Part shown: piece after piece, positions 63,443 through 64,000 of the stretch
Numbering within the stretch: the stretch's first letter is position 1
How the letters are laid out: each line of letters starts with the position of its first letter
From: KBS-83 sp051025295
GTDB lineage: Bacteria > Acidobacteriota > Terriglobia > Terriglobales > Acidobacteriaceae
Assembly (NCBI GenBank): GCA_051025295.1
Contig: JBMGJV010000017.1
Length of the DNA: 64,000 bases
Strand: one strand, 5' to 3'
Translations under genes and position numbers: made by a program
Notes under the pieces: generated by a model
Database searches by the model: none
Told to the model about the DNA's origin: nothing
Seen by the model: only the letters and a program-made list of their open reading frames with translations

Positions 63443-63916
63443 CTAATTGGCAGTCTTCGCCGACTGTTTCACGTGCGCAAGCACTTCTTCGGCATGGCCC
63501 TCAGGCTTCACCTTCTCGAAGACGTGCAGCAGCGTCTGGTCCGGTCCGATCAGGAAGGTTGTGCGCTCGATACCGCGCACCTTCTTGCCATACATGTTCT
63601 TTTCCTTCATCACGCCAAACTGATTGGAGACTTGTTCGTCTACATCAGCAAGGAGTGTGTAGGGCAGGTCGTACTTGTCTTTGAATTTCTTCTGCGCCTT
63701 GACCGTGTCGCGTGAGATGCCCAGGACCACGACGCCTGCCTTCTCGAGCTTCTGAAAGGCGTCGCGAAAGCCGCAGGCCTCGATCGTGCAGCCGGGTGTG
63801 TCGGCTCGTGGATAGAAGAACAGCACAACTGGCTTCCCGCTGAAATCGCTCAGGTGCACCGTCTCTGCGTTCTCGTTCTGCAAAGTGAAATTCTCGACTG
63901 TCTCGCCCACCTGCAT
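63443..63916 (-). CDS. bcp: Bcp-type thiol peroxidase (peroxiredoxin)
   Basis: The 157-residue enzyme reduces hydroperoxides. The peroxidatic Cys lies in YPRADTPGCTIEACGFRD, with a second Cys five residues later as in Bcp/PrxQ. VVVLGISRDTVKAQKKF and the RTTFLIGPD strand complete the fold. GAGGAG directly abuts an ATG at 63925 but is 9 nt from the ATG at 63916, so I prefer the latter. Confidence 0.96.
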   Translation of the reverse strand: MQVGETVENFTLQNENAETVHLSDFSGKPVVLFFYPRADTPGCTIEACGFRDAFQKLEKAGVVVLGISRDTVKAQKKFKDKYDLPYTLLADVDEQVSNQFGVMKEKNMYGKKVRGIERTTFLIGPDQTLLHVFEKVKPEGHAEEVLAHVKQSAKTAN

Positions 63917-64000
63917 GCTCGGCATCTCCTCTTGTTGCTGGCGCTTGGCGCGCTCTGTGTCCGGTAGCCGACCAATCGCGGTCTACCCCGGAGTCGCTAC

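Overview
This 64 kb window looks like a chromosomal segment of an Acidobacteriota bacterium, most likely of the Terriglobia/Acidobacteriaceae type. That placement is an inference from gene content. The DNA is GC-rich and carries an Oar-like TonB-dependent receptor with a carboxypeptidase-regulatory N-terminus, a MacB-like orphan permease, several secreted glycoside hydrolases, small cysteine-rich zinc-ribbon proteins, and a radical SAM enzyme resembling the tetraether / membrane-spanning-lipid synthases. Iso-diabolic acid, the lipid such an enzyme would make, is typical of this phylum. No phage, insertion sequence, CRISPR array or rRNA is visible. Two tRNA genes are present: Val-GAC and Leu-CAG.

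Layout. 0.1-7 kb: Oar-like receptor, secreted Gly/Pro-rich protein, M23 peptidase, and catalase under a near-perfect palindrome that resembles a PerR/Fur box. 7-18.6 kb: thiL, nicotinamide phosphoribosyltransferase, a flavin monooxygenase-like enzyme with an SDR, membrane and envelope proteins, an RlpA-like lipoprotein, an M48 protease, a HIT hydrolase and a disordered protein ending in a receiver-like domain. 18.6-19.6 kb: a gene-free stretch with several hairpins. 19.6-32.5 kb: mutM, an AAA ATPase, purA, small enzymes, a GT61 glycosyltransferase, folP, dacB, a c-type cytochrome lipoprotein, a MacB-like permease and lipA. 32.5-44.8 kb: GH3 beta-glucosidase, frr, a cupin, a decayed TetR/epimerase locus, the Tes/MSS-like radical SAM gene, a frameshifted GT87 gene, a MscS channel, a zinc-ribbon microprotein and pgsA. 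44.9-64 kb: tRNA-Val, a large periplasmic-sensor GGDEF protein, GH42, OsmC, a stand-alone kinase-dimerisation-like protein, tRNA-Leu, GH38, tdh, a CPBP protease, a histone-like basic protein, an FAD oxidoreductase, a polysaccharide deacetylase, panBC, an Aag-type DNA glycosylase and a Bcp-type peroxiredoxin.

Most genes are housekeeping (cofactor, cell wall, DNA repair, translation) or serve oxidative-stress defence and polysaccharide use. The two most noteworthy signals are the candidate membrane-spanning-lipid synthase at 38,054-40,147 and a recurring start architecture. In about a dozen genes a TANNNT -10 hexamer lies only 5-10 nt before the start codon and no Shine-Dalgarno sequence is present, which suggests leaderless transcripts. 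Two genes (TetR, GT87) carry frameshifts and one epimerase is a fragment, so 36.7-41.6 kb shows local gene decay or sequence errors.
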